A DNA stretch of 64,000 bases from Micromonospora yangpuensis (GTDB lineage: Bacteria; Actinomycetota; Actinomycetes; Mycobacteriales; Micromonosporaceae). Under the pieces are notes generated by a model that did not search any database, had not been told where the DNA came from, and saw nothing but the letters and a program-made list of their open reading frames with translations. Within the stretch, counting starts at the first letter, position 1; each line of letters opens with the position of its first letter. The translations under genes were made by a program, and so were the position numbers. The stretch spans positions 2,852,001-2,916,000 of the forward strand of contig NZ_FMIA01000002.1 of assembly GCF_900091615.1 (NCBI RefSeq), read 5' to 3'. Of this stretch, positions 15,897 to 24,687 are shown one piece after another.

Positions 15897-17540
15897 ATGC
15901 TCGCGCCCCGCCTGCGTACCCTGACCGCCGTCGCCCTCGCCACCCTGCTCGCCGGCGCCGCCGGTTGCTCCACAGGCCCCGCGCCCGCCTCCGAACCGGC
16001 CGGCCTACCACGCTCCGGCGGCACCCTCACCTGGGCCGTGGAAACCGAACCGATCACCCTCAACCCGCACCTGTACGCCCAGGCGAAAGCCCGCCTGCTG
16101 GTCTGGAACACCTTCGAGTCCCTGCTCGGCTACGACCAACAGGGCAAACTGGCGCCCTGGCTGGCCACCGGCTGGCAGACCACACCGGACGGTCGCTCCT
16201 ACACCTTCACCCTGCGCGACGGGGTCACGTTCTCCGACGGCACCCCGTTCGACGCCACCGCCGTCAAGGCCAACATCGACAAGCTCCGGGAACCCGGGTA
16301 CACCCCGGCCGTCGCCGCCGTGCAGCTACGCCATCTCGACACCGTCGAGGTGGTGGACCCGCGCACGGTGCGCTTTACCCTCACCGAACCGGACGTGCTC
16401 ATCCTCGACTTCCTCGCGTCTCCGCAGGGCGCGCAGGTTTCCCCGAGATCACTGCGGGAGGCGAAGAACCTCAAGGCCGGCGGTGTGGACCTCGCCGGCA
16501 CCGGCCCGTTCGTGCTGGACCGGTACGTGCCCGGTCAGGAACTGCACTACACCCGCAACCCCGACTACGACCGGGCGCCGCCCGGCGCCACCCACACCGG
16601 CCCCGCGCACCTGGACGGCATCACCTACCGGTTCCTCAAGGAGTCCGCCGTCCGGATCGGCGCCCTCACCTCCGGTCAGGTCCAGCTCGTCGAAGGTGTG
16701 CCCGCCACCGACCAGCCGTTGATCACCGCCAACCCGAGGCTGCGCCTGATCCGGCAGCTCAACTCCGGATCGGCCTACTCCTACTACTTCAACACCTCCC
16801 GGGCACCCTTCGACGACCTGCGGGTACGTCAGGCCTTCCAGGAAGCCGTCGAGGTCGACACCGTGCTCAGGTCCGTATACCGCGACACCGCCGTCCGGGC
16901 GTGGAGCGTCGTCAGCCCGTCCGGTCCGCTGTACGACAAGCGACTCGAAGGCGGCTACGGCGGCGACGCGGCCACCGCCAACGCCCTACTGGACCAGGCC
17001 GGCTGGACCCGGCGCGACGCCGACGGCTACCGGGTCAAGGACGGCAGGCGGCTCACCGTCCGGCTGGTGCAGGCCGCCCCGTACGTCCGGGACCGCCGCG
17101 ACGTCCTGGCCCAGGCCATCCAGGCCGCCGTCAAGGCCAGCGCCGGCATCGACCTCAAGGTCTCCATGGTCGACCAGGGCACCGCCCAGGAGGCCTTCGA
17201 CAGCAACCAGTACGAGGTCTTCGACAACTCCCGCGCCGACACCGACGCGGGCGTCGCACTGAACCTCCTGCTGCACAGCCAGGGCGGCGTCAACCGGACC
17301 AGGGTCGACGATCGGCGCATAGACCAGCTGCTGGAAGCCGGTCAGGCCACCGCCGACCCCGCCGGACGCGCCTCGATCTACGCCGACCTGCAGCAACGCG
17401 TCGTCACCGAGCAGGCGCTGCTGCTGCCCCTCTACGCACCGGCCGACCAGATCGCCGCCAGCACCACCGTCGGCGGGGTCCGGTTCGAACCCACCGCGGG
17501 CGTTCCGGCCAGCGCCTACGACCTGTGGATCGGCAACTGA
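15897..17540 (+). CDS. ABC transporter solute-binding lipoprotein, SBP_bac_5 (peptide/nickel) family
   Basis: A 547-residue lipoprotein. The signal peptide ends in a LAGAAGC lipobox (Cys at about residue 24). The mature part has the family 5 architecture: GGTLTWAVETEPITLNPH, LLVWNTFESLLGYD, LAPWLATGW, YTFTLRDGVTFSDGTPFDA, GTGPFVLDRYVPG and the closing LLLPLYAPADQIAAS. Family members bind peptides, metals-chelates or opine-like compounds; here the surrounding sulfur genes suggest an organosulfur peptide or conjugate, which is inference. First gene of a four-gene importer operon. Confidence 0.9.
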   Translation: MLAPRLRTLTAVALATLLAGAAGCSTGPAPASEPAGLPRSGGTLTWAVETEPITLNPHLYAQAKARLLVWNTFESLLGYDQQGKLAPWLATGWQTTPDGRSYTFTLRDGVTFSDGTPFDATAVKANIDKLREPGYTPAVAAVQLRHLDTVEVVDPRTVRFTLTEPDVLILDFLASPQGAQVSPRSLREAKNLKAGGVDLAGTGPFVLDRYVPGQELHYTRNPDYDRAPPGATHTGPAHLDGITYRFLKESAVRIGALTSGQVQLVEGVPATDQPLITANPRLRLIRQLNSGSAYSYYFNTSRAPFDDLRVRQAFQEAVEVDTVLRSVYRDTAVRAWSVVSPSGPLYDKRLEGGYGGDAATANALLDQAGWTRRDADGYRVKDGRRLTVRLVQAAPYVRDRRDVLAQAIQAAVKASAGIDLKVSMVDQGTAQEAFDSNQYEVFDNSRADTDAGVALNLLLHSQGGVNRTRVDDRRIDQLLEAGQATADPAGRASIYADLQQRVVTEQALLLPLYAPADQIAASTTVGGVRFEPTAGVPASAYDLWIGN

Positions 17541-17541
17541 C

Positions 17542-18477
17542 ATGCGCCAGCCACACCTGCGTGCCGTGACCCGCCGGCTCGGTACCGGCCTCGTCGTCCT
17601 CTGGGCCGCCAGCAGCGCCGCCTACCTCGCGCTGCTGGCCGCGCCCGGGGACACCGTCGACGCCATCGTCGGCGACGGCGCCGACACTCCACAGATCCGC
17701 GCCGAGATCATCAGCGAATGGGCCCTGGACCGGCCGGCGGCCGTCCAGTACCTCGACTACCTGCACCGTCTCGCCGGCGGTGACCTGGGCCGGTCCTACC
17801 TCCTGCAACGTCCCGTCGCGGAGGTGATCGGCGAGCAGCTCGCCGCCACCGTCACCCTCGCGGGGACCGCTGCCGGCCTCGGCGTGCTGCTGGCCCTCGT
17901 CCTCGCCACCACCACCGCCGGCAGTCGTCGGCCCTGGTTGCGGCGCGCCAGCTCCGGGCTGGAACTGGTGCTGGTCTCCACCCCGACGTTCCTCATCGGC
18001 ATCGTGCTGCTGACCGTCTTCTCGTTCCGGCTGGGTCTCTTCCCGGTGGCTGGCGACCAGGGTTTCGCCGCCCTGGTGCTCCCCGCCGTCACCCTCGCCC
18101 TGCCCATCGCGGGCCTGCTCGCCCAGATCCTGCGGGACGCGCTCGACCGCGCACTGGACGAACCGTTCGTCCTGACCGCCCGCGCCAGGGGAACGCGGGA
18201 GAGCGCGGTGCTGCTGCGGCACGCCCTGCGGCACGCGCTGCTGCCCACGATCACGCTGGCCGGCTGGCTGTTCGGGATCCTGCTCGGCGGGGCCGTCATC
18301 GTCGAACAGGTCTTCGGCCGTCCCGGACTCGGCCAGGTCACCCTCGCCGCGGTCCTCGGCAAGGACATGCCGGTCGTGCTCGCTGTGGTGACCCTCTCCG
18401 CCGCCGTCTACGTGGTGCTCAACACCGCCGCCGACCTCGCGTACCTGCTCGTCGACCCGCGCCTGCGGAGGAGCTGA
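17542..18477 (+). CDS. ABC importer permease 1 (DppB-type)
   Basis: A 311-residue inner-membrane permease starting 1 bp after the binding-protein stop. Six hydrophobic segments and the DppB/OppB family pattern are present: an N-terminal helix, LHRLAGGDLGRSYLLQRPV and the coupling-loop (EAA) region DEPFVLTARARGTRESAVLLRHALRHALLPTI, then GGAVIVEQVFGRPGLGQVTLAAVLGKDMPVV. It forms the channel with the next gene product. Confidence 0.92.
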   Translation: MRQPHLRAVTRRLGTGLVVLWAASSAAYLALLAAPGDTVDAIVGDGADTPQIRAEIISEWALDRPAAVQYLDYLHRLAGGDLGRSYLLQRPVAEVIGEQLAATVTLAGTAAGLGVLLALVLATTTAGSRRPWLRRASSGLELVLVSTPTFLIGIVLLTVFSFRLGLFPVAGDQGFAALVLPAVTLALPIAGLLAQILRDALDRALDEPFVLTARARGTRESAVLLRHALRHALLPTITLAGWLFGILLGGAVIVEQVFGRPGLGQVTLAAVLGKDMPVVLAVVTLSAAVYVVLNTAADLAYLLVDPRLRRS

Positions 18478-18479
18478 CG

Positions 18480-19370
18480 ATGACCGCGACCCTGACCGGC
18501 GTGCCCGCCGGCCCCACCACCGCCCGCGACGGCGATTCCGGCCATCCGGCCGGGCGCCGGTGGCGGCTCCGACCGGGCCCGCTGGCCGCCGGCGGGTTTC
18601 TGCTCCTGCTGCTGGTAGCCGCGGTCCGGCCGAGTCTACTCGCCCCCGGCGACCCCCTCGCCGCCGACCCGCTCACGGTGCTCGCCCCACCCGGCGCGGC
18701 ACACTGGCTCGGCACCGACCACCTCGGCCGCGACGTGTGGACCCGGGTGGTGCACGGCGCCGGGCACTCACTGACCATCGGCGTCGCCGCCACCGCCACC
18801 GCGGTCACCGCCGGAGTGCTGCTCGGCCTGCTCGCCGGCCTCGCACCACGGATCGCCGACGAGGGACTCAGCCGCTCCTTCGACGCGCTCTCCGCGTTCC
18901 CGATGCTGCTGCTGGCGTTGCTGCTCATCGCCATCGTCGGTCCCGGCACCACCAGCCTCGTCGTCGCCATCGGCATCGCCACCCTGCCCCACCACGCTCG
19001 GGTGGTCCGCGCGCAGACGCTGCTCGTACGCCGCGCCGGCTACGTCGAGCAGGCCGTGACCTTCGGCCTGTCCCGGACCCGGCTGGTGGCACGCCATGTC
19101 CTGCCCAACGTCCTCGGCCCCGTCCCGGTGCTGGCCGTGATCGGACTCGGCGAGGCGGTCCTCGCCGCCGCCGGCCTGAGCTTCCTCGGCATGGGACCGC
19201 AACCACCCGCACCGGAATGGGGCGCGATGCTCTCCGAGGGCCGCAACTACCTGCAGGTGGGCTGGTGGATCAGCATTCCGCCGGGTGTCGCGGTCACCCT
19301 GACCGTGCTGGCGTCGACCGTCCTCGGTCGGCAGTGGCAGTCCCGCTTCGACGGGCGGCAGAGCCGATGA
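18480..19370 (+). CDS. ABC importer permease 2 (DppC-type)
   Basis: A 296-residue permease of the DppC/OppC type, starting 2 bp after its partner. The family hallmarks LGTDHLGRDVWTRVVHGA, the EAA loop (RAGYVEQAVTFGLSRTRLVARHVLPN) and AGLSFLGMGPQPPAPEWGAML are visible, with six membrane helices. Its stop overlaps the ATG of the ATPase gene (ATGA), indicating translational coupling. Confidence 0.92.
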   Translation: MTATLTGVPAGPTTARDGDSGHPAGRRWRLRPGPLAAGGFLLLLLVAAVRPSLLAPGDPLAADPLTVLAPPGAAHWLGTDHLGRDVWTRVVHGAGHSLTIGVAATATAVTAGVLLGLLAGLAPRIADEGLSRSFDALSAFPMLLLALLLIAIVGPGTTSLVVAIGIATLPHHARVVRAQTLLVRRAGYVEQAVTFGLSRTRLVARHVLPNVLGPVPVLAVIGLGEAVLAAAGLSFLGMGPQPPAPEWGAMLSEGRNYLQVGWWISIPPGVAVTLTVLASTVLGRQWQSRFDGRQSR

Positions 19371-21016
19371 GTCCGCTGGTCGCTGTCGAGGACCTGCACG
19401 TCGCCTTCCCCACCTCCGGCGGCGAGGTGCGGGCCGTACGGGGGGTCGACCTCACCGTCGAACGCGGCGAGTGCGTCGCGATCGTCGGTGAGTCCGGCTC
19501 GGGCAAGAGCGTCACCGTCCGTACCCTCGTGGGGCTGCCCGGTCCCGGCGCCCGCGTCACGGCCGCCCGCCTCGAACTGGCCGGCCAGGACGTACGCGGC
19601 CACCGCCCCCGCGACTGGCGGCGCATCCGTGGCCGGCTCGCCGGCCTCGTACTCCAGGACGCGCTGGTCTCCCTGGACCCGCTGCGCACGGTGGGCGCGG
19701 AGATCGCCGAGGTCCTCGCCACCCATCACGTCGTCCACCGTCGGCAACGCGCCGGCCGCACCATCGACCTGCTCGACCAGGTCCACGTGCCGGAACCGCG
19801 ACGCCGGTCCCACCAGTACCCCCACCAACTCTCCGGCGGACTACGCCAACGCGCCCTGATCGCCTCGGCGATAGCCGGGGAACCGGCCCTGCTGATCGCC
19901 GACGAGCCCACCACCGCCCTCGACGTCACCGTGCAGGCACAGATCCTGGGTCTGCTCGCCGAACGCCGGGCCGCCGGCCTGAGCCTCCTGCTGGTCAGCC
20001 ACGACCTGGCCGTCGTCGGCCAGATCGCCGACCGGATCCTGGTCATGCGCGACGGTCAGGTCGTCGAAGAGGGACCGGCCGGCCGGGTACTGCACACCCC
20101 GACCCACCCGTACACCCGGCAGCTACTCGACGCGGTGCCATCGGCCTCCTCACGTGGCCGTCGGCTGAGCACGCCCGCCCACGGCGCTCCGTCCCGCACC
20201 GTCCCGGTGCGTGCCCAGGCCCCTCTGCCGGCCCGCGAACCGGTCCGCGCCGACGACACCGTGCTCACCGCGGCCGGCCTGACCAAGCGGTACGGCGGAC
20301 ACACCGTCGTCCGGAACGTCTCGTTCACCATCTCCCGCGGCGAGACCCTCGGTCTGGTGGGGGAGTCCGGCTCCGGCAAGAGCACCCTCGCCCGGATCGT
20401 CGCCGGTCTGCTGCCCCCCGACACCGGCGAGGTCACCTTCGAACGAACCCCGTGGTCCGCTGCGGTGGAACGGCACCGGCGTCCGCTCCGACGCCGGCTC
20501 CAGGTGATCTCGCAGGACCCGACGAGCTCCTTCGACCCCCGCTACGACATCGGGCAGGTGATCGCCGAGAACCTGGATCCCGGACTGACCCGCGCCGCGC
20601 GCGCCGACCACGTCGTGGACCTGCTGCGCCGCGTCGGCCTCGGACCGCAGCTACGCGACCGGCACCCCCGGTCACTCTCCGGCGGCCAGCGCCAACGCGT
20701 CGCCATCGCCCGCGCTGTCGCCCCCCGACCCAGCCTGATCGTCTGCGACGAACCGGTCTCCGCCCTCGACGTCTCCGTCCAGGCACAGGTTCTCGACCTG
20801 CTGGCCGAGCTGCGTGCCGCCGACGGCACCGCGCTGCTGTTCATCTCCCACGACCTGGGCGTCGTGCATCACCTCGCCGACCGGGTGCTGGTCATGAACG
20901 ACGGCGACATCGTCGAAGCCGGCCCGGTCGGTGACGTCTTCACCTACCCGCGCCACGACTACACCCGGTCGTTGCTCGACGCGCTGCCCGACCTCGTCAC
21001 CGCCGGCCGACCGTAG
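19367..21016 (+). CDS. fused double ATP-binding subunit of the peptide/nickel-type importer
   Basis: 549 residues containing two complete ABC ATPase modules in one chain, equivalent to DppD plus DppF. First module: Walker A GESGSGKSVT, signature LSGGLRQRALIA, Walker B LLIADEPTTALDV. Second module: Walker A GESGSGKSTLAR, signature LSGGQRQRVAIA, Walker B LIVCDEPVSALDV; each is followed by the switch His (LLLVSHDLAV, LLFISHDLGV). A linker of about 45 residues joins the halves. It energises the two preceding permeases; fusion guarantees heterodimer stoichiometry. Confidence 0.93.
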   Translation: MSPLVAVEDLHVAFPTSGGEVRAVRGVDLTVERGECVAIVGESGSGKSVTVRTLVGLPGPGARVTAARLELAGQDVRGHRPRDWRRIRGRLAGLVLQDALVSLDPLRTVGAEIAEVLATHHVVHRRQRAGRTIDLLDQVHVPEPRRRSHQYPHQLSGGLRQRALIASAIAGEPALLIADEPTTALDVTVQAQILGLLAERRAAGLSLLLVSHDLAVVGQIADRILVMRDGQVVEEGPAGRVLHTPTHPYTRQLLDAVPSASSRGRRLSTPAHGAPSRTVPVRAQAPLPAREPVRADDTVLTAAGLTKRYGGHTVVRNVSFTISRGETLGLVGESGSGKSTLARIVAGLLPPDTGEVTFERTPWSAAVERHRRPLRRRLQVISQDPTSSFDPRYDIGQVIAENLDPGLTRAARADHVVDLLRRVGLGPQLRDRHPRSLSGGQRQRVAIARAVAPRPSLIVCDEPVSALDVSVQAQVLDLLAELRAADGTALLFISHDLGVVHHLADRVLVMNDGDIVEAGPVGDVFTYPRHDYTRSLLDALPDLVTAGRP

Positions 21017-21028
21017 GAGGAACAACCG

Positions 21029-22237
21029 ATGCCCGACCCCACTGTCCAGCTGGCCGTGGCCCTCGACGGACTGGGCTGGCACCCGGCCGCCTGGCGGCTC
21101 TCACCCGCCGACCCCACCGCGGCGCTGTCGCCCCAGTGGTGGGCGGCGCTGGCCGCAGAGGCCGAACGCGCCGCGCTCGACCTGCTCACCCTGGAGGACG
21201 GCAGCCCCCTGCCACCAGGTGCGGCCGACGGACCGGACGGCCGCACCGACCAGCTGCGCGGGCGGCTGGATCCGCTGCTCGTCGCCGCGCGGATCGCCCC
21301 GCTGACCCAGCACATCGGACTGATCCCGACCATCGGTGTCACGCACACCGAACCGTTCCACGTCTCCACCTCGGTGGCCACCCTCGACCACGTCAGTGGT
21401 GGCAGGGCCGGCTGGCGGCCCCGGGTCTCCGTACGCCGGTCGGAGACTCGCCACGTCGGCCGCCGTGACCTGCCCGACCTGGATCCGGCCCAGCTCGACG
21501 ATCCGGCGACGGTACGGATCCTCGGCGACCTGTTCGCCGAGGCGGGCGACGCGGTGGAGGTCGTCCGGCGACTCTGGGACAGCTGGCAGGACGACGCCGA
21601 GATCCGGGACGTCGCCAGCGGCCGGTTCGTCGACCGGGACCGACTGCACTACATCGACTTCACCGGCCGGTGGTTCTCCGTGAAGGGACCGTCCATCGTT
21701 CCCCGCCCACCACAGGGCCAGCCGGTGGTGGCCGTCCTCGCCCACTCCTCGCTGCCGTACGCCTTCGCCGCCCGGCACGCCGACGTCGTCTTCGTCACCC
21801 CCGCCGACGCCGCCCACGCCGCGGCCATCGTCGCCGAGATCCGGGCCGCCGAGGAGATCGTCGGCCGCGTCGGGCCACCGCTGCGCATCCTCGCCGACCT
21901 GCTCGTCCTACTCGACCAGACACCGGCCCTGGCCCGTCAGCGCCGGGCGCGCCTGGACAGCCTGGCCACCACTGACGGGCGCTCCGACGCGACCGCGTTC
22001 ACCGGCACCCCCGGGCAGCTCGCCGACCTGATCGAGCAGTGGCACCGGACCGGTCTGGCCGGATTCCGGCTACGCCCCGCCGTGCTTCCCGACGACCTCA
22101 CCGCGATCACCCGGGCGCTGGTCCCCGCCCTACGCGAGCGGAACCTGTTCCGCGCCGGCTACCCCGGCGGGACGCTGCGCGACCTGCTGGGCCTGCCCCG
22201 CCCGGCCAACCGGTACGCCGCCGAGACGCCCGCCTGA
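21029..22237 (+). CDS. luciferase-like (LLM class) flavin-dependent monooxygenase 1
   Basis: A 402-residue member of the bacterial luciferase superfamily, 12 bp after the ATPase gene with an AGGAGG ribosome site. Features: VALDGLGWHPAAWR at the N-terminus, LDLLTLEDGSPLP, TQHIGLIPTIGVTHTEPFHVSTSVATLD, then VSGGRAGWRPRVS, and a long insertion before GRWFSVKGPSIVPRPPQGQPVVAVL. These resemble N5-type xenobiotic or sulfone monooxygenases of the NtaA/SnaA/DszA group. FMNH2-dependent attack on a sulfonate, sulfone or sulfide imported by the operon is likely; substrate unknown. Confidence 0.85.
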   Translation: MPDPTVQLAVALDGLGWHPAAWRLSPADPTAALSPQWWAALAAEAERAALDLLTLEDGSPLPPGAADGPDGRTDQLRGRLDPLLVAARIAPLTQHIGLIPTIGVTHTEPFHVSTSVATLDHVSGGRAGWRPRVSVRRSETRHVGRRDLPDLDPAQLDDPATVRILGDLFAEAGDAVEVVRRLWDSWQDDAEIRDVASGRFVDRDRLHYIDFTGRWFSVKGPSIVPRPPQGQPVVAVLAHSSLPYAFAARHADVVFVTPADAAHAAAIVAEIRAAEEIVGRVGPPLRILADLLVLLDQTPALARQRRARLDSLATTDGRSDATAFTGTPGQLADLIEQWHRTGLAGFRLRPAVLPDDLTAITRALVPALRERNLFRAGYPGGTLRDLLGLPRPANRYAAETPA

Positions 22238-22252
22238 CCACTGGAGGTCTCC

Positions 22253-23608
22253 GTGCCCAAGCAGATCATCCTCGCCGCGCACTTTCCCGGCGTGAACAAC
22301 ACGACGGTGTGGAGCGACCCCGACTCCGGCAGTCAGATCGACTTCGCCTCCTTCGTCCACCTGGCCCGTACCGCCGAGCGGGGGCTGTTCGACTTCTTCT
22401 TCCTCGCCGAAGGGCTGAGGCTGCGCGAGCAGCGTGGCCGCATCCACGAGCTGGACGTGGTGGGTCGCCCCGACACGTTGACCGTGCTGGCTGCCCTGGC
22501 CGCCGTCACCACCCATCTCGGGCTCGCCGGCACCCTCAACACGACCTTCCGGGAGCCGTACGAGTTGGCCCGGCAACTCGCCACCCTGGACCATCTCTCC
22601 GCGGGCCGGGCCGCCTGGAACGTGGTCACCACCTCCGACGCCTTCACCGGGGAGAACTTCCGCCGCGACGGCTACCTGGACAGATCCCTGCGGTACGTGC
22701 GGGCCGCGGAGTTCGTCCGCACCGCCCGCCTGCTCTGGGAGTCCTGGCCGGCCGATGCCGTGGCCGGTGACCGTGCCGGTGGGCGGTACCTGAACACGGC
22801 AGATCCGGGGGCCTTCCGCCACCGCGGTGACCAGTTCGACATCGCGGGCCACTTCACCGTGCCGCGCAGCCCGCAGCTGCATCCGGTGATCCTGCAGGCC
22901 GGGGACTCTCCCGACGGGCGGGAGTTCGCCGCCTCCAGCGCCGACGCGATCTTCACCCGGCACGGCACGCTGGACGCCGGGCAGGAGTTCTACCGCGACG
23001 TCAAGGCCCGGCTGGCCCGCCACGGTCGCGAGCCGGACGATCTGAAGATCATTCCCGGGGTGTCGGTCGTCCTCGGCGACACCGACGCCGAAGCCCAGGA
23101 GAAGGCCCACCACATCCGCCGTCAGCAGTTCAGCCCCCAGACGGCCCTGTTGCTGCTGGAGCAGGTGTGGAACCGCGACCTGTCCGGATACGACCCCGAC
23201 GGGCCGTTGCCCACCACCGATCCGGACGTCTCCGCCGCGGCGATCAGCCGGGGACGGACCAGCGGGTACGGCGACCCGGTCGCCACCGCGCGCCAGTGGC
23301 GGACCCTCGCCACGGAGAAGCACCTGGGCATCCGCGATCTGATCATCGAGGTCGCCGGCCGGCAGTCCTTCGTCGGCACCCCGCAGCGGGTCGCCGAGCG
23401 GATGAACCACTTCGTGCAGGCCGACGCCGCCGACGGTTTCATCCTGGTGCCGCACCTGACCCCGGGTGGCCTCGACGAGTTCGTCGACCGGGTCGTGCCA
23501 CTGCTGCAGGAGAAGGGGGTCTTCCGCACCCGCTACACCGGCACCACCCTGCGCGAGCACCTCGGTCTGGGCGCCGCACGTCGCCACCTGTGGAGGGCGG
23601 CGGTGTGA
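22253..23608 (+). CDS. NtaA/DmoA-type FMN-dependent monooxygenase (LLM 2)
   Basis: A 451-residue monooxygenase of the NtaA/SnaA/DszA/DmoA branch: AAHFPGVNNTTVWSDPDSGSQIDF, RGLFDFFFLAEGLRLRE, GRAAWNVVTTSDAFTGENFRR, DQFDIAGHFTVPRSPQ and HPVILQAGDSPDGREFAA are all branch hallmarks, and the length fits. Known members oxidise dimethyl sulfide, dibenzothiophene sulfone or aminopolycarboxylates with FMNH2. Context makes an organosulfur substrate most probable. Its stop codon overlaps the next start (GTGA). Confidence 0.88.
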   Translation: MPKQIILAAHFPGVNNTTVWSDPDSGSQIDFASFVHLARTAERGLFDFFFLAEGLRLREQRGRIHELDVVGRPDTLTVLAALAAVTTHLGLAGTLNTTFREPYELARQLATLDHLSAGRAAWNVVTTSDAFTGENFRRDGYLDRSLRYVRAAEFVRTARLLWESWPADAVAGDRAGGRYLNTADPGAFRHRGDQFDIAGHFTVPRSPQLHPVILQAGDSPDGREFAASSADAIFTRHGTLDAGQEFYRDVKARLARHGREPDDLKIIPGVSVVLGDTDAEAQEKAHHIRRQQFSPQTALLLLEQVWNRDLSGYDPDGPLPTTDPDVSAAAISRGRTSGYGDPVATARQWRTLATEKHLGIRDLIIEVAGRQSFVGTPQRVAERMNHFVQADAADGFILVPHLTPGGLDEFVDRVVPLLQEKGVFRTRYTGTTLREHLGLGAARRHLWRAAV

Positions 23609-24669
23609 AGTTCCTCCTCATCACCCTCATCACCCACCTGCCCGACCCGGTCACCGGGCGGTCCAGGAGCACCACCGAACGGTTCCGTCAGGTGGTCGAT
23701 CACGCGGTACTCGCCGAGGAGCTGGGGTTCGACGGGTACGGCGTCGGGGAACGCCACGAACGGCCCTTCATCTCCTCGTCACCGCCGGTGGTGCTCAGCC
23801 ACATCGCCGCCCGCACGTCCACCATCCGCCTGTTCACCGCGGTCACCACGCTCAGCCTGCTGGACCCGGTACGGGCCTACGAGGACTACGCCACCCTGGA
23901 CCACCTGTCCGGAGGCCGGCTGGACCTGATCATCGGCAAGGGCAACGGTGCCGCCCAGGCCCAGTTGTTCCACGTCACGGCGGAAGACCAGTGGGAGCGC
24001 AACCGGGAAGGCTACGAGCTGTTCCGACGGCTGTGGCGGGAGGAAAGGGTCACCTGGTCCGGCCGGTTCCGGCCGCCGCTGGTCGACGCCGAGACCTGGC
24101 CCCGGCCTCTGCAACAACCCATCCGGATCTGGCACGGTAGTGCCACCAGCCGGGAGTCCGTGGACCTGGCGGCACGCCACGGCGACCCGCTCTTCTCCGC
24201 CAACGTCACCAACCCGATCGAGCCGTACGCGCAACTGATCCGGCACTACCGCGAGCGCTGGGCGTACTACGGTCACGACCCGGCCGACGCCCTGGTGGGT
24301 GCCGGCAGCGCCGGCTACTACGCGGCGCGCACCTCGCAGGAGGCGATCGAGACCTACCGGCCGATCTTCGACGCCCGGAACGCGGCGTGGCGCAGGACCG
24401 GCCTGCGACCGGTCTTCGAGACCCTCGAGGACGCCGTCGAACGCAGTTCGATCCTGGTCGGCAGCCCCGCACAGATCATCGACAAGGTGCTGCGCTACCA
24501 CGAGCGGTTCGGCCACGAGGTGATCCATCTGCCGGCCGACTCCGACGGGCTCACCGACAGGCAGCACCGGCAGACCCTCGAACTGTTCCAGACCGAGATC
24601 GCTCCGGCGCTGCGTCGGGCGATCCCCAGCCGTCCCCTGCACCGACCGTCGTCCGTCGCCACCGCCTGA
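23605..24669 (+). CDS. luciferase-like monooxygenase 3
   Basis: A 354-residue LLM-class oxidoreductase starting at a GTG that overlaps the previous stop by 4 bases. MKFLLITLITHLPDP, FDGYGVGERHERPF, RLFTAVTTLSLLDPVRAYEDYATLDH and GGRLDLIIGKGNG show the TIM-barrel and flavin-phosphate regions; QPIRIWHGSATSRESVDLAARHGD is the second conserved block. It resembles the luxA/luxB-like group of uncharacterised monooxygenases. The operon and duplication of family members suggest a set of enzymes with different sulfonate or sulfide preferences. Confidence 0.84.
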   Translation: MKFLLITLITHLPDPVTGRSRSTTERFRQVVDHAVLAEELGFDGYGVGERHERPFISSSPPVVLSHIAARTSTIRLFTAVTTLSLLDPVRAYEDYATLDHLSGGRLDLIIGKGNGAAQAQLFHVTAEDQWERNREGYELFRRLWREERVTWSGRFRPPLVDAETWPRPLQQPIRIWHGSATSRESVDLAARHGDPLFSANVTNPIEPYAQLIRHYRERWAYYGHDPADALVGAGSAGYYAARTSQEAIETYRPIFDARNAAWRRTGLRPVFETLEDAVERSSILVGSPAQIIDKVLRYHERFGHEVIHLPADSDGLTDRQHRQTLELFQTEIAPALRRAIPSRPLHRPSSVATA

Positions 24670-24687
24670 GCCGAATCGGGGAACACC